From Deinococcus sp. (GTDB taxonomy: Bacteria > Deinococcota > Deinococci > JACQHA01), in assembly GCA_016199255.1 (NCBI GenBank), contig JACQHA010000419.1, positions 1-13,219 on the forward strand: 13,219 bases of DNA. Direction: 5' to 3'. The notes beneath the pieces were generated by a model that had not been told where the DNA came from, searched no databases, and worked only from the letters and a program-made list of their open reading frames with translations. Both the position numbers and the translations under genes were made by a program. Each line of letters opens with the position of its first letter. The stretch's first letter is position 1. Shown one piece after another: positions 12,818 through 13,219 of this stretch.

Positions 12818-13219
12818 GTGTTCCTGAGGCTGCTCAAGTTCGTCCTCTTCTCTGCCCTCTACTTCGGCGGCGTGGGCGGTGCCACCGGCATGGGCCTCTT
12901 GGTGCGCTACTCCTCTGAATTGCCTAACATCCAGGAGATTGAAGCCTACCAGTTCACCCGCACCACCACTATCTACGCCAGGGATGGGCGGACCATCATC
13001 GGCCGCATCCAGCGCCGCTCGGAATCAATTGGCAGCGAGATCATTCCCGTTGAGCGGGTCAGCCCGGAGGCCCTGGCATCGCTGATCTTCAGCGAAGACG
13101 CCCGGTTTTTTGAGCACTTCGGGTTCGACCTGAAGGGCATGGTGCGCGCCGCCATCCAGGTACTCAGCAACCGCTCCAGCCAAGGGGGATCTACCATCAC
13201 CCAGCAGGTCGTGCGCAAC
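12818..13219 (+). CDS. Class A penicillin-binding protein, N-terminal part (glycosyltransferase family 51)
   Basis: Membrane-anchored peptidoglycan synthase; the 134 residues present run off the window. The start is GTG at 12818 with GGGGG about 7 nt upstream. A transmembrane segment follows (about residues 5-27, KFVLFSALYFGGVGGATGMG). A UvrB-like/regulatory stretch IYARDGRTIIGRI leads into the GT51 domain. Its catalytic Glu93 is in SEDARFFEHFGFD (donor site motif), followed by QGGSTITQQVVRN (122-134, second motif). The transpeptidase domain expected for a PBP1a-type enzyme lies beyond the window. Monofunctional glycosyltransferase cannot be excluded from this part alone. Confidence 0.93.
   Translation, partial: MFLRLLKFVLFSALYFGGVGGATGMGLLVRYSSELPNIQEIEAYQFTRTTTIYARDGRTIIGRIQRRSESIGSEIIPVERVSPEALASLIFSEDARFFEHFGFDLKGMVRAAIQVLSNRSSQGGSTITQQVVRN

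Overview
The window looks like GC-rich bacterial chromosome. Housekeeping proteins, a Gly-X-Gly type S-adenosylhomocysteinase without the usual C-terminal Lys-Tyr tail, and large secreted Rhs and formylglycine-generating-enzyme-like (FGE-like) proteins fit a free-living lineage such as Chloroflexota. That placement is an impression from protein style, not a computed result.

Layout. (1) Minus-strand block, 1-2869: ahcY, hisA and fpg (mutM) are tightly packed in that order (3-nt gap, then 17-nt overlap), followed 44 nt later by a tRNA-Ala(UGC) cut by the window edge. A good extended -10 promoter (TGT-TATACT) and a GC-rich hairpin lie before ahcY. (2) Plus-strand accessory block, 3023-9559: two secreted proteins in an apparent operon. 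The first is a signal-peptide protein with two PPC-like domains, a discoidin/F5-8C-like domain and a C-terminal FGE-like domain without the catalytic cysteines. The second is a 1431-residue secreted Rhs/YD-repeat protein with a conserved Rhs core and an unrecognised 149-residue C-terminal tip. (3) A noncoding, strongly structured 178-nt stretch (9560-9738) that resembles the 5' part of a group II intron. (4) Arginase (minus), divergent from NAD-dependent DNA ligase ligA (plus), followed by the start of a class A penicillin-binding protein that runs off the window. No gene-free stretch exceeds 300 bases; the gaps are 178 nt (9560-9738), about 153 nt (2870-3022), 117 nt (12701-12817) and 55 nt (10630-10684).

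How the genes relate. ahcY (methyl cycle), hisA (histidine biosynthesis) and fpg (8-oxoguanine repair) probably share a transcript but not a pathway. The accessory pair looks like an exported surface or effector module placed between core genes: an adhesive, protein-protein or carbohydrate-binding secreted partner with an Rhs shell carrying a variable cargo. No convincing immunity gene follows the Rhs tip.

Most notable: two genes seem to lack a normal start codon. fpg can start only at ATC if it is to keep its essential Pro2, and the FGE-like protein has an intact signal peptide preceded by an ACG where an ATG is expected, next to a strong ribosome binding site. The Rhs tip, the FGE-like domain without cysteines and the intron-like RNA remnant are the other points worth checking.
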